From positions 1 through 30,101 of IMG/VR virus record IMGVR_UViG_3300025872_000215: DNA of 30,101 nt; one strand, given 5' to 3'. A program made the translations under genes and the position numbers. Below the pieces are notes generated by a model that ran no database searches, had not been told where the DNA came from, and saw nothing but the letters and a program-made list of their open reading frames with translations. This document shows, in pieces, positions 7,856-15,949 of this stretch (position 1 is its first letter; each line of letters begins with the position of its first letter). This stretch comes from a virus.

Positions 7856-8824
7856 TTATTGAAAACCTTTACCTGGAACGAAAACTCTTTTCTGTGGTGC
7901 TGCTGATGGCTGTGTCGTTGCTGCTGGCATTCCCTGCGCTTCCGACTGAAGCCTGTCAAGGATGCCGCCGAACTTCTGTCGAACTGCTTTCAGGCTTCCG
8001 ATCAATTGCTCGTCGGTGCCTTCAGTGATGACCTGAGCAAGAGCTTCTTTCGCCATCTTCTGTTCAGCGTCAGAAATACTGCCTTGGCCCTGTCCAACAA
8101 TAGCCTTGCGTCCAAACAGGCCAATCTGGTCACGAAGCTGCTCAATCTTTTGCCTGATGCCGCTCGTTGTTCCTGGGAACTTGCCAAGCACAGAACCGGT
8201 CATGCCGCCAGCCCATTGAAGGGCGTTTTCATCAGCAAGCAGATTGTCCACGGTGGAAACCACGTCAGCGGCAAGGCCAATGTTTTCAGATGCAGCCTTT
8301 GCTTTCGCTTCAGCAGCCTTTTGAGGTGCTTCAAAGGTTTTCACCTCTCCATTCAGCATTCCCATGCCTGGGATGGGCTGGCCCTGTGCGTCAAAGATGG
8401 GTTGCATCTGTGCAGGTTGAGCAGGCTTTGCAGCTTCGATGAACTGCGGCGATTGCATGCCAGCACCATAAACCATCACTTTCTCTGTTCCTGGGATTGG
8501 CTGAACCTGAAGAGGCTTCTGCGGCTGCTCAATCGTAGGAGCAGGTCCATACAGCATGGCAATATCCTCCATGGCTTTCTGGCGTGCAATATCCATTAAT
8601 CCAGCCCTTGAAACTCGTTCAGCGCCTCCTGCCTGCTGAATCAATTCATTCATCCTGTTTTGAATCAATCCAACGTATTCCTGACGTGCAGGAGATGGAC
8701 GAAGCGGCTGCTGCTGCCTAGGCTGTGGAGCATAGGCAGAAACATCAGGCTGTGCCTGCTGTGGAACAGCAATGCCCATCTGGGCATAGTAGCTCAGAGC
8801 TTCGGGTGAAAGAGGAGTTGCCAT
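7856..8824 (-). CDS. Putative internal virion / DNA-ejection protein
   Basis: The protein has 322 residues and is not matched to a named family. The N-terminus is Pro/Gln-rich and low in complexity. The C-terminal 150 residues form a helical domain (SENIGLAADVVSTVDNLL to ILDRLQSEA) with the segment GQGQGSISDAEQKMAKEAL, a pattern I associate with virion-associated helical proteins of short-tailed phages. It ends in a short Ala/Pro tail. Its stop is next to the start of the giant protein gene (the ATG at 7854 overlaps the end), so the two are probably co-translated. The series of 190-, 273-, 322- and 1303-residue proteins suggests an ejection apparatus analogous to T7 gp14/15/16, by synteny rather than by sequence. 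Confidence 0.6.
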   Translation of the reverse strand: MATPLSPEALSYYAQMGIAVPQQAQPDVSAYAPQPRQQQPLRPSPARQEYVGLIQNRMNELIQQAGGAERVSRAGLMDIARQKAMEDIAMLYGPAPTIEQPQKPLQVQPIPGTEKVMVYGAGMQSPQFIEAAKPAQPAQMQPIFDAQGQPIPGMGMLNGEVKTFEAPQKAAEAKAKAASENIGLAADVVSTVDNLLADENALQWAGGMTGSVLGKFPGTTSGIRQKIEQLRDQIGLFGRKAIVGQGQGSISDAEQKMAKEALAQVITEGTDEQLIGSLKAVRQKFGGILDRLQSEAQGMPAATTQPSAAPQKRVFVPGKGFQ

Positions 8825-8830
8825 AACTTG

Positions 8831-9358
8831 TTAGTATTGACCTGCGCCAGGAAACAACATCGGATTAATGGTTCCGTTGCCAGAAGGCAGACCCATTCCC
8901 CATCCCTGCATGATAGAGGAGCGCTCCTGCTGCAAAGCCTGCTGCTGCATAGCCCTCTGCGCAGCCTGCTGCTGCAACTGGAACTGCTGCTGCTGCCGCT
9001 GGATGTTGGCAAGAGTAATGGCCTGCTGTTGTGCAGCCTGAATATCCTTGTTGAACTGCTGAACCTGCGGTCCGCTCATCTCGCTAAGTCCCTGGTATCG
9101 CTGAAGAATAGTCGGATCAACCTGCTGACCAGTGGCTTGTGCAAGCTGCTGATATTGCGACATATTTGTCGGCGCAGACTGCTGACCCTGCTCTTGCATT
9201 TCCTTGCCAGCACGATAGGCCATGATTCCACCAGCAACAGTGTTTCCCACGCTGCTGATAGCTTTGGCATAGTTGTCTCCAACACTGCGCCAGGCATCCA
9301 TGTAACCGGCTGGCATTGCGTTATAACCGCCTCGATAAGCTCCAAAGGGTGATTGCAT
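8831..9358 (-). CDS. Gln-rich putative virion protein
   Basis: The ATG at 9358 (MQSPFGAYRGGYNAMPAGY) gives 175 residues; upstream in-frame sequence overlaps the preceding gene and is unlikely to be used. The N-terminal third (DAWRSVGDNYAKAISSVGNTVAGGIMAYRAG) is a predicted amphipathic or weakly membrane-active helix. The rest is very Gln-rich, encoded largely by CAG repeats, and likely helical. The composition is typical of internal virion proteins of podoviruses. It lies between the PAPS-reductase-like gene and the 322-residue protein gene, with gaps under ten bases. Confidence 0.6.
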   Translation of the reverse strand: MQSPFGAYRGGYNAMPAGYMDAWRSVGDNYAKAISSVGNTVAGGIMAYRAGKEMQEQGQQSAPTNMSQYQQLAQATGQQVDPTILQRYQGLSEMSGPQVQQFNKDIQAAQQQAITLANIQRQQQQFQLQQQAAQRAMQQQALQQERSSIMQGWGMGLPSGNGTINPMLFPGAGQY

Positions 9359-9363
9359 AGTAT

Positions 9364-10167
9364 TTAGTCCTTCATGTAACTGATTTTTTCCTGGTTGGCC
9401 CAAGGCACCATGTGAGAGATGTTTTCAACGGTCATGCCTAGTTTCGGACACGCCACAAACTTAGCTGCATTTTCGCGCCTATCAAGGCAACGAGTGCAAG
9501 CATGAACATAATCAACATTATGTTTCTTGTCCTGCTTCTCCTGCCAGCCTGATCCTGTCTTTTCATAGCGTCCTTCGTCGTATGGGACACCGTTACTTTC
9601 CAGGTATTCCCAAACGTCAGCATGAGTCCAGTCACGAAGAGGGAACATCATGGTGGCTTGCCCTGGCACAAATCGAGCCTCGATTCTGGTTCCTGCGTCA
9701 CCTCCTAGAATAGGGTCTGAATCGCAGCCCTTATGCCCGATCCAGAGCGCCTGAAAAGGCTGCATTTCCAGCAAAACCTGCTTTGGCCGGTTCAGGATGT
9801 CCAGCGCACAAGTTGAAGGAACATCTGCAACAGGTTCAACGATGCCCGTGGGACATGTCAGCTTCGTTCCGTTGACCTGATAAAGGTTCTGCACTTCAAA
9901 ATCGTCACCGGCCTGCTGAAACGCCGATTCCTGGGGATGCCAGGTGTGAACTAGAAGTTGCCAGTCTCGAATGATCCGGTCATGGAACTCGTATTTCCAG
10001 GGTTGCCAAGGCTCACGGAAGAAGATCAACGGCAGATTGATTCCCATGCTCCGCATAATATGAAGCAGCGCCATGCTGTCTTTCCCACCTGACCAGCAAA
10101 TCAGGCCATTCGGGAAGGCTTTAAAGCCTCGTTCAATGAGGGCTTTTGTCTGGGATAGCTTGTCCAT
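9364..10167 (-). CDS. PAPS-reductase-like PP-loop ATPase (DndC/CysH-like superfamily)
   Basis: The 267-residue protein has the adenine-nucleotide alpha-hydrolase PP-loop SGGKDS (residues 26-31) and the later PLRDWTHADVWEYLESNG (176-193), both characteristic of the PAPS reductase/ATP-pyrophosphatase superfamily. The C-terminal ECGLH motif of true CysH is absent. Instead there are C224-x2-C227 and C240 plus internal cysteines (105, 120, 148), which could hold a metal or Fe-S cluster as in DndC-type enzymes. The likely chemistry is ATP-dependent activation or sulfur transfer; the substrate is unknown. It overlaps the upstream ejection-protein gene by one base (TAATG), so it is expressed late with virion genes, an odd place for a metabolic enzyme. 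Confidence 0.8.
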   Translation of the reverse strand: MDKLSQTKALIERGFKAFPNGLICWSGGKDSMALLHIMRSMGINLPLIFFREPWQPWKYEFHDRIIRDWQLLVHTWHPQESAFQQAGDDFEVQNLYQVNGTKLTCPTGIVEPVADVPSTCALDILNRPKQVLLEMQPFQALWIGHKGCDSDPILGGDAGTRIEARFVPGQATMMFPLRDWTHADVWEYLESNGVPYDEGRYEKTGSGWQEKQDKKHNVDYVHACTRCLDRRENAAKFVACPKLGMTVENISHMVPWANQEKISYMKD

Positions 10168-10988
10168 TAGATCAGCACAGCACCCACCACAGCAACAGCA
10201 CCGGCACCGGCTCCAATCATTGCGCTCTTGTTAGAGGCATTCGCAGCACTAGCTGCGGCCTGGCCCTGGCTCTTTTGCGCTGAGATGTCCATGGCCATCT
10301 GTGATTCAGGATTGAAAAAGCCGCTGCCACTATACTGCTGGGCTGCTCCTGACAGTCCCATGAGGCTCTGAAGGCTTCCGCCGCCCATCATTGACTGGTA
10401 GTATTGAGGCATTCCAGACTGCTCAAGCTGTGCTGCCGTTTGGCCGGCAAACTGCCTGCGCTGCTGAAGCCTTTCCTGGCCTAGTCCATACTGGTTCAGG
10501 ATTTCCGCACCGATTGCCCTGTTGGTCAAGCCAAGTCCCCGACCGGCAAAAGCGGCTCTGCTGGCCTGCTGTGCCTGCCTGGTTTCTTCGGGCGTCAGGT
10601 TGGTTCCAGCCGCAAGTTCCTGCTGTGCCTGAGATTGCAGACCGGAAAGCAAGCCCTGGGAGCCAGCAGCCTGACGGTAGGACTGCACGTAGTCAGGAGC
10701 GAACTGCCCAAGCTGTTTAAGCTCTTCAGCACGAAGTGCAGCGGTGTCCTGTGCCTCAAACTGGCGATATTCAGGCGCAAGTTGCTGCAAGGTCTGCAAG
10801 TATCCCTGCTGATCGCCAGCACCAAACAGGGCATTCTGCATTCCCTGAAGGTTCAGCGAAGTCAGTTCAGGCTGATACTGTTTCTCAAGCGCAATCAGTT
10901 TTGGCGCAATTTTGGCCTGTGCATTCAGGGCAGAAATCATCTGCGACGAATATGAAGGCACTTTTGGAGAACTAGCTTTCGATCCCAT
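10167..10988 (-). CDS. Putative ejection / internal virion protein with C-terminal hydrophobic segment
   Basis: The 273-residue protein is Gln/Ala-rich and helical. The repeated style IALEKQYQPELTSLNLQGMQ and TPEETRQAQQASRAAFAGRGLGLTNRAIGAEIL is one I recognise from internal virion proteins of podovirus-like phages. The end is a hydrophobic Gly/Ala/Val segment (MIGAGAGAVAVVGAVLI) that could insert in a membrane, consistent with ejection into the host envelope. Its start overlaps the 113-residue gene by 17 bases and its stop shares a base with the PP-loop gene start. The function is inferred from composition and position. Confidence 0.65.
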   Translation of the reverse strand: MGSKASSPKVPSYSSQMISALNAQAKIAPKLIALEKQYQPELTSLNLQGMQNALFGAGDQQGYLQTLQQLAPEYRQFEAQDTAALRAEELKQLGQFAPDYVQSYRQAAGSQGLLSGLQSQAQQELAAGTNLTPEETRQAQQASRAAFAGRGLGLTNRAIGAEILNQYGLGQERLQQRRQFAGQTAAQLEQSGMPQYYQSMMGGGSLQSLMGLSGAAQQYSGSGFFNPESQMAMDISAQKSQGQAAASAANASNKSAMIGAGAGAVAVVGAVLI

Positions 10989-11313
10989 TTAGTTTTGATT
11001 GTAGAGTTTGAAACTTGTATGCACGAAAGGAGTCCTGTGCGTGCCTCTGAAACACCAGATACTCAAGCGGAAACGGTGCTGCTCTGAACATATCCCGCAT
11101 ATCACCTGCGGCAAGGTGAAGAAACCAGGCGTTATGGCTGTCTGTTTCCAGGTAAATGTCCTTTCCATCCCAGAAAACAGGACGGAAAAGCATGAATGAA
11201 AGCGGGGATGACCAAACATAACCATTCTTGAAATACTCGGCAAGAAGCTGCTCAAAGGTGTCTCCATTGGAGAACCTAGAGAACCAATTTGCAGCCTTTT
11301 GCCAGGGTTTCAT
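10972..11313 (-). CDS. Conserved-looking hypothetical tail-region protein
   Basis: This 113-residue protein is rich in aromatic residues (WQKAANWFSRF, YVWSSPLSFMLFRPVFWDG). It looks like a compact alpha/beta fold with no membrane segment, and I do not recognise the family. Its ATG shares one base with the stop of the 441-residue gene (TGATG), and its 3' end overlaps the ejection-protein gene by 17 bases. It is therefore a fixed member of the tail/ejection operon. It could be an acetyltransferase-like or virion assembly factor, but nothing in the motifs decides. Confidence 0.65.
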   Translation of the reverse strand: MKPWQKAANWFSRFSNGDTFEQLLAEYFKNGYVWSSPLSFMLFRPVFWDGKDIYLETDSHNAWFLHLAAGDMRDMFRAAPFPLEYLVFQRHAQDSFRAYKFQTLQSKLNGIES

Positions 11314-12638
11314 CAGACATCGCCAAAAAGAGTGAACATGATTGACCCGCCAGAAAACTCAGTAGTTGAGTAACTCATAGTCAAGCTGAACTGATTAACG
11401 GTTCGGTCAAAGCCTGTTGCTCCTTGGATGTTAGCAATGGCAGGAGCGTATAGAGAGGCATCATTGCGATATGGCGTAGCAAGAATGACATAATTGCTAT
11501 TAGCCATCGCTGTGGTTAAATTGAACACAACATCTCCACCAGCTAGAGATGCCTTAAATGCGGACGAGATTCCCAGAGCATTAATTACGCTCAATGCATA
11601 CCATTCAATGGCTACGCTTGAGAGCGTGTTTGTGCTTGTTGTCTGAATGGTGAATTGATGGGCATTAGGAACTGTTTGAATCTGATACCATCCATCAGTA
11701 AAGGTTCCTGCTCCCGTCATATTAAGATACAGGGCATCTCCAACCTTCAAGCCATGGTCATTTTTGTCTATTGTGGCAACTGTGCTTCCAAGCCTAAAGA
11801 TAGTGGCCCCCACTGTTGTAGTGTCACCAGATTTAATTGAAACAATCCCATACAAGCGAGGAAAAGCGACAAATGGAACAGTTTTCAGCTTGTTAGAATC
11901 AGACGCATCTTTGACAAGAAACTGGTCACCGTTAGCAACATTAACCTGAGGGACATTGATAGTGACATCACCCTGAATTGGCCCGTCCAGAGTTGATTGA
12001 ATCGTTGTCGTGGTTTCATACCAGGATACGTTCCCAGATGTTGCACCGCTATCAGCAACAGTAACCGTAAACGTATTGGATGCCGTAACTGTAACGGAAT
12101 ACGAGCCAGAAAGCGCTGTGTTATTCTCAAAGTTCAACCAGCGAGTGTTTCCAGTCGTCAGACCATGGTCAGTTTTGGTTACCGTAACAGTTGTCGTTGA
12201 CCTTGAGTAAGTGCCTGTGATAACAGCTTTGCCAAGAGTTGCATTGTCGTTAAACAGCGCAGGCTTGTTAAAGGTTGCCGTAGCTCCAAAAGAGGAAGCG
12301 GCATTCAGGGTCACAGTGTCGCTGCTGGCATCTCCGATGATCGTATTGCCGTTGATCGTGGCATTGCCCGTGATCGTGGCGTTAGTGCTAACGATCAAAG
12401 ATGAAACTGTGGTATCAGGCAGTTTTGAAGCAATAGTTGCCAGCGTAACCTTTTTGACTGCCGCTCCATTAACATCATTGATGAGAAATTCATCATCTGA
12501 AGCAGGAGTTGAAAGCTCTGTCTGTAATCCAATAAAGTCAGGCAGCGGTGAAGCTCCTGTTACATGGTTATTAAGATCAGATGCCGTAAGCGTCTGTCCA
12601 GTGGTGAAAGGCGAAACGCCCGATTGAAGTCTTGCCAT
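11313..12638 (-). CDS. Fibre-like appendage protein with two FCCH-like beta modules
   Basis: This 441-residue, Thr/Ser-rich, beta-rich protein begins MARLQSGVSPFTTGQTLTAS, a style typical of phage fibre N-termini. Residues about 80-140 contain regular short hydrophobic repeats (NATITGNATINGNTII), suggesting a beta-helical or trimeric shaft. Two related modules follow, at about 148-207 (TKTDHGLTTGN...FTVTVADSG) and 285-347 (DKNDHGLKVGD...FTIQTTS). They resemble the small beta modules often scored as E1_FCCH-like in phage proteins. A beta-rich C-terminal domain ends in FTLFGDV. It is probably a receptor-contacting or tail-decorating protein, next to the hub gene. Confidence 0.7.
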   Translation of the reverse strand: MARLQSGVSPFTTGQTLTASDLNNHVTGASPLPDFIGLQTELSTPASDDEFLINDVNGAAVKKVTLATIASKLPDTTVSSLIVSTNATITGNATINGNTIIGDASSDTVTLNAASSFGATATFNKPALFNDNATLGKAVITGTYSRSTTTVTVTKTDHGLTTGNTRWLNFENNTALSGSYSVTVTASNTFTVTVADSGATSGNVSWYETTTTIQSTLDGPIQGDVTINVPQVNVANGDQFLVKDASDSNKLKTVPFVAFPRLYGIVSIKSGDTTTVGATIFRLGSTVATIDKNDHGLKVGDALYLNMTGAGTFTDGWYQIQTVPNAHQFTIQTTSTNTLSSVAIEWYALSVINALGISSAFKASLAGGDVVFNLTTAMANSNYVILATPYRNDASLYAPAIANIQGATGFDRTVNQFSLTMSYSTTEFSGGSIMFTLFGDV

Positions 12639-12640
12639 GA

Positions 12641-14539
12641 TTATTCAGCGGTTACGAGATTCCTGCCGGAAACAGTAGCGTCAAGTGCATAAGAACGCAA
12701 GACCGGCCTGCCTGCGTTGCTTTGGAAAAGAAGGTCAACAGAATAGCCACGTTTGGCAATCCTGGTTCGCAATGTTTTGTCCTCATTTGCTGCTGATTCA
12801 AAGCGAATAAGCTGCGTCGTTGAGTCTGGGTTAGTCACAACTGCCGAAACAGTCACGTCATCCCCTGCGGACAGCACAAAGTCAGATTGCAGCCCACTGA
12901 ACCGCTTCTCATCGAAGGTCTTGAAGTTGAACCTGCGGGTCAAAAGCTGCCCGTCCATAGGAATGTTTGCTGATCCTTCCGTAAACACGGCAGAAATACC
13001 TGGTGTCGTTGATCCAAGCTGGGCAGTTCCCAAGATTGGCGTTCCCGTGCCATCGTTTACAACGTCAATATCTTCCTGCTCAAGAAGGAAATAATTGTTC
13101 AGGCAGACCGCATACATGCGTTTGCTGTTCTCAAACAGCGCTTGAACAAGATTCTTGGGATGCATCTGGACGGGGTAAGTGTCCACAGACTCCCAGGCTT
13201 GATTCAGCAGAGAATAAACCAGAATGGCATTGTTCGCAGTGCTAGAATCCAGAGGAACGGCCAGATAATATCTGTTATTCCAGAACAGGCCGCATGATGT
13301 GCTCGATGCTGTTGCATTAATCCTGTTGATGATGTCGCTGATAGGCTCAGAAAGCGGTCTTTGATCGCCAATGAGCTTAAGATCTAGTGTATGAGAAAGC
13401 TGATAAATGCCACGGTCAGACAGGAAGAACACCTGCTGGCCTGCAAGCTGGATTGAGCGCCTTGCAGAGCACCCAAACTGAGCGGTTAGTGTCTGGATGA
13501 ACGAATCTGCGCTGATTCCTCGGTCAATGCTGGCAGCAATGGCAGGAGGCGGCAGATAGGCATAGTAAATGCTATTGCGCTGGAAGATGAGGAACTTGTC
13601 CTCCTGGAATGGCGTGAAGCCAACGATGTAATCATTGGCACCAGTGTTTATCTTGAACTGGTCAAGTGTTACGTCAAAGACGTTTGGCTCATAGTAATTC
13701 GAGGCTGCAATCTCATCTCGACTCACACAAAGCACGATGCGACCCTGGAAATACATTCCAAAATCAGCAGGAGGCATGCAGACTGCATCACCGCCTTGCA
13801 AATATGGATACTGCGTCGCCGTAGCCTGCTCGACTACGCTGACCGTGCTGCCATTCCAGACCAAAGGAGCCTTTGCCTTGGTGCAGGTAAAAGTTGTGTG
13901 TGTTTTGTTGCTTGAAGTTGCTGTTACATAAGTCAAAGACGTTGCACCTGGAACGCTTTCAACAAAGTAAGCTCCTGATAGATCTTGATGGCTTGGAACA
14001 TAAACGATGATTTCATCTCCTACACTGTATCCGTGGTTAGTCCCTCCGAAGTCAAGCGTTACCGTGTCTCCAATCCGGCTAACTGCCGGTGATCCTGTAA
14101 TGACATATTCAGTATTACGGGCATATCCACGAAGGATGTAAATATTATCGGCAGCTTGGAAAACGTCACATGGATCGCCTGCGTCAATGTCTGCCTTGTA
14201 GGTTGTTCCGCTGATCGTCCTCGAAGGGAAATCGTATTTTGATGAAGTGTTTCCAGTGCTGGTGTTGTAGGTGTAAAGACCGTCAGAAGCAACCAGAATG
14301 ATGTATTCTGTTCCTGCTGTGTCTAGGAATGTGCAACTGGTGCGAAAGCTGACATTGCCCGTCACCATGCTGGGAAGCGTCAAATCACGGCACCCAGATC
14401 TGACGGCAGCATTTCCCCTGTCCATTCGCATGTTCTGCGCATACTGGACGAATCCTGGCTGAATGTTGACTGGATTATCACGGCTTGCCATGCCGATGAA
14501 TCCAGAGTCTCCATCAGTTTGATAAGGTGTGTTCGGCAT
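12641..14539 (-). CDS. Podovirus tail hub / packaged-DNA stabilisation-like protein
   Basis: The 632-residue protein has the opening typical of podoviral tail-hub or stabilisation proteins (P22 gp10-like): ASRDNPVNIQPGFVQYAQNMRMDRGNA followed by a repetitive beta-rich body consistent with a propeller. One module at about residues 158-210 (NHGYSVGDEIIVYVPS...SGAYFVESV) is related to the two FCCH-like modules in the next gene. The C-terminal third (GISAVFTEGSANIPMDGQLL to RRFNFKTFDEKRFSGLQ) is a second beta domain. Its length, beta composition and place between the lysis cassette and fibre gene fit a component closing the portal channel. The assignment is by architecture, without a catalytic motif. 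Confidence 0.7.
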   Translation of the reverse strand: MPNTPYQTDGDSGFIGMASRDNPVNIQPGFVQYAQNMRMDRGNAAVRSGCRDLTLPSMVTGNVSFRTSCTFLDTAGTEYIILVASDGLYTYNTSTGNTSSKYDFPSRTISGTTYKADIDAGDPCDVFQAADNIYILRGYARNTEYVITGSPAVSRIGDTVTLDFGGTNHGYSVGDEIIVYVPSHQDLSGAYFVESVPGATSLTYVTATSSNKTHTTFTCTKAKAPLVWNGSTVSVVEQATATQYPYLQGGDAVCMPPADFGMYFQGRIVLCVSRDEIAASNYYEPNVFDVTLDQFKINTGANDYIVGFTPFQEDKFLIFQRNSIYYAYLPPPAIAASIDRGISADSFIQTLTAQFGCSARRSIQLAGQQVFFLSDRGIYQLSHTLDLKLIGDQRPLSEPISDIINRINATASSTSCGLFWNNRYYLAVPLDSSTANNAILVYSLLNQAWESVDTYPVQMHPKNLVQALFENSKRMYAVCLNNYFLLEQEDIDVVNDGTGTPILGTAQLGSTTPGISAVFTEGSANIPMDGQLLTRRFNFKTFDEKRFSGLQSDFVLSAGDDVTVSAVVTNPDSTTQLIRFESAANEDKTLRTRIAKRGYSVDLLFQSNAGRPVLRSYALDATVSGRNLVTAE

Positions 14540-14568
14540 TGGCTAACGTGCTCTAAATTTGCGCTGGT

Positions 14569-15129
14569 TCAAGACGTAGCCTGGAAGTGCATGGCATCTC
14601 TGCCCCAGAATGCGCCGGCAGAAAGCCATCCTTCCCTGGCGAATGCTTCCATGACTTCCAGTGGCATTGTTGCTGCGCTAGGCCATGGCGTATGATTGGC
14701 GTTCTGGTCTGGCATCAGGTCAATGGCGGCACCTCTGGCGTGCAAGCTGGGCAGGCTTCCGCCTCTCATCGAGCGGTTATTATAGCAGCCAGCGTATTCG
14801 GCCAGAACCTCGGGATTCGTCTCTTTAAGGCTTTGCAGAACACGCTTCAGCGAAGCTGCCACCTTCTTGTGACACCTGATGCTATGAACTGCCATCCCCT
14901 CATATTTCACACCAAGGCCGGAAACGTCCAGGACGGCAAGCTGGGAATCATCGCCAGCCTGCCCATAAAAAGCAGTTAGGCTTTTCTGGTCGCTTTTCGG
15001 CCAAGGGTTGAGTGCTGGCATCAGGCTGCGCAGGTATTGCTGGCATGCAGCAATGGACTTCGGCCCCCAGAAGCCGTCAGGCTCGGTGCCAATCTTTTCC
15101 TGAATGCGCTTGATGCCGTATTGAGTCAC
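14569..15129 (-). CDS. Endolysin, peptidase M15 (VanY/L-Ala-D-Glu peptidase type)
   Basis: The 186-residue lysin has an N-terminal peptidoglycan-binding-like helical segment (about residues 1-35, IQEKIGTEPDGFWGPKSIAA). The M15 zinc peptidase domain follows, with SLHARGAAIDL (H130 and D137) and the C-terminal DAMHFQ (H181) as the three zinc ligands. It should cut peptide stems of peptidoglycan to release progeny. Translation starts at a GTG at 15129 that overlaps the TGA of the upstream holin-like gene (GTGA), so the two are coupled. There is no signal peptide, so export needs the holin. Confidence 0.9.
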   Translation of the reverse strand: MTQYGIKRIQEKIGTEPDGFWGPKSIAACQQYLRSLMPALNPWPKSDQKSLTAFYGQAGDDSQLAVLDVSGLGVKYEGMAVHSIRCHKKVAASLKRVLQSLKETNPEVLAEYAGCYNNRSMRGGSLPSLHARGAAIDLMPDQNANHTPWPSAATMPLEVMEAFAREGWLSAGAFWGRDAMHFQATS

Positions 15130-15293
15130 TTTTTCGGAGTGATAGCGACCAGGGCAACACCGGCAGCAGCCTGAACGAGGTCACCAACCACGTTGGCAAT
15201 TTCAGGAGGCATGGGAACGCCAAAGGCGGTAAGAATTGTGGCAATGCCCAGCCAGGTGGATTTCTCGCGGAGTTTAGAGAGTAGGGTTTTCAT
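15126..15293 (-). CDS. Small holin-like protein (55 residues)
   Basis: This short gene reads MKTLLSKLREKSTWLGIATI and onward for 55 residues. A basic N-terminus is followed by two hydrophobic stretches (WLGIATILTAFGV and VVGDLVQAAAGVALVAI) around a Pro-rich turn, ending in TPKK. This is the layout of small two-helix phage holins. Its stop overlaps the GTG start of the endolysin and it follows a coiled-coil membrane protein gene, so the three form a lysis cassette. It is short, but its context, composition and exact coupling make it convincing. Confidence 0.75.
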   Translation of the reverse strand: MKTLLSKLREKSTWLGIATILTAFGVPMPPEIANVVGDLVQAAAGVALVAITPKK

Positions 15294-15296
15294 GGG

Positions 15297-15530
15297 TTAT
15301 TTCTTTGCGATGGATTTTAGCGTTTCGAGAATCATCACCGTTCTTTCATCAAGACGGTTTAGAATGGCACTTTGTTGTTTGTCGGAGCCTTGCAGTTCAA
15401 CAATATCCTTCTGAGCATCTTCAATCGCTGAAGCCTTGGCGCTTGCCAGCCAGGTAATATATGCAGCCGTGCTGATTGCCGACAAGACAACTGTTAGCCA
15501 GGCTGAATTGATCTTCACAAGATTGCTCAT
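15297..15530 (-). CDS. Membrane coiled-coil protein of the lysis cassette (holin/spanin-like)
   Basis: The 77-residue protein has one N-terminal transmembrane helix (about residues 8-28, SAWLTVVLSAISTAAYITWLA) followed by a charged coiled coil to the end (SAIEDAQKDIVELQG...LNRLDERTVMILETLKS). This N-in, C-out layout fits an inner-membrane spanin (Rz-like) or a pinholin-type accessory. Its ATG overlaps the stop of the 139-residue gene (ATGA), and the holin-like gene begins a few bases downstream. No outer-membrane lipoprotein partner with a lipobox was seen nested in it. Confidence 0.65.
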   Translation of the reverse strand: MSNLVKINSAWLTVVLSAISTAAYITWLASAKASAIEDAQKDIVELQGSDKQQSAILNRLDERTVMILETLKSIAKK

Positions 15531-15946
15531 TGCTCGTCTATAACTTTGGCTTCTGCAAACCAGGCGTCAACCTCTGCATGAGTCTTTCCCATGGCCTGCC
15601 GGAAGGTTTCGACAGTGGGATGATTGCGGCGAACCGTGGAAGATTCTTTCCACCAGGTCACAGCCCTGAACTTTTCCTCGACATCCTGAATCGAGTTGAT
15701 CCAAGCACCGATTTGAACACAAAGGTTGTAGCCAAGGACGATCTTAAGAGCAGCAAGAGTGACACGAACCGGTTCAGTTGCAGGGGTAGGCCTGTTTGCC
15801 CAAGCGGCTTCAATTGCTGCCTCGGTAGGCTTTGAAGTGCCGTCGAGCATTGTCAGCCCGGCGTAGGTTTCAGGGTTGAGACTAAACTTAGCACCAGGAC
15901 AGGACAGGGCCACGGCTTCGGCTAGGTTGTAAAATGGAACTGGCAT
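15527..15946 (-). CDS. Hypothetical tail-fibre-associated protein
   Basis: This 139-residue protein is placed directly after the tail fibre gene (gap of three bases), which is where fibre assembly chaperones usually sit. The N-terminal part (PVPFYNLAEAVALSCPGAKFSLNPETY) is small and mixed. The C-terminal part, VTWWKESSTVRRNHPTVETF and QAMGKTHAEVDAWFAEA, is a helical segment with a pattern I have seen in unnamed phage proteins. It has no membrane helix or catalytic motif. A role in fibre folding or attachment is inferred from order only. Confidence 0.65.
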   Translation of the reverse strand: MPVPFYNLAEAVALSCPGAKFSLNPETYAGLTMLDGTSKPTEAAIEAAWANRPTPATEPVRVTLAALKIVLGYNLCVQIGAWINSIQDVEEKFRAVTWWKESSTVRRNHPTVETFRQAMGKTHAEVDAWFAEAKVIDEQ

Positions 15947-15949
15947 AAT

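Noticed and set aside
8006-8599. Plus-strand open frame of 197 codons
   Set aside because: Antisense to the 322-residue virion protein gene; composition (His/Leu/Ser/Cys) is typical of a shadow.
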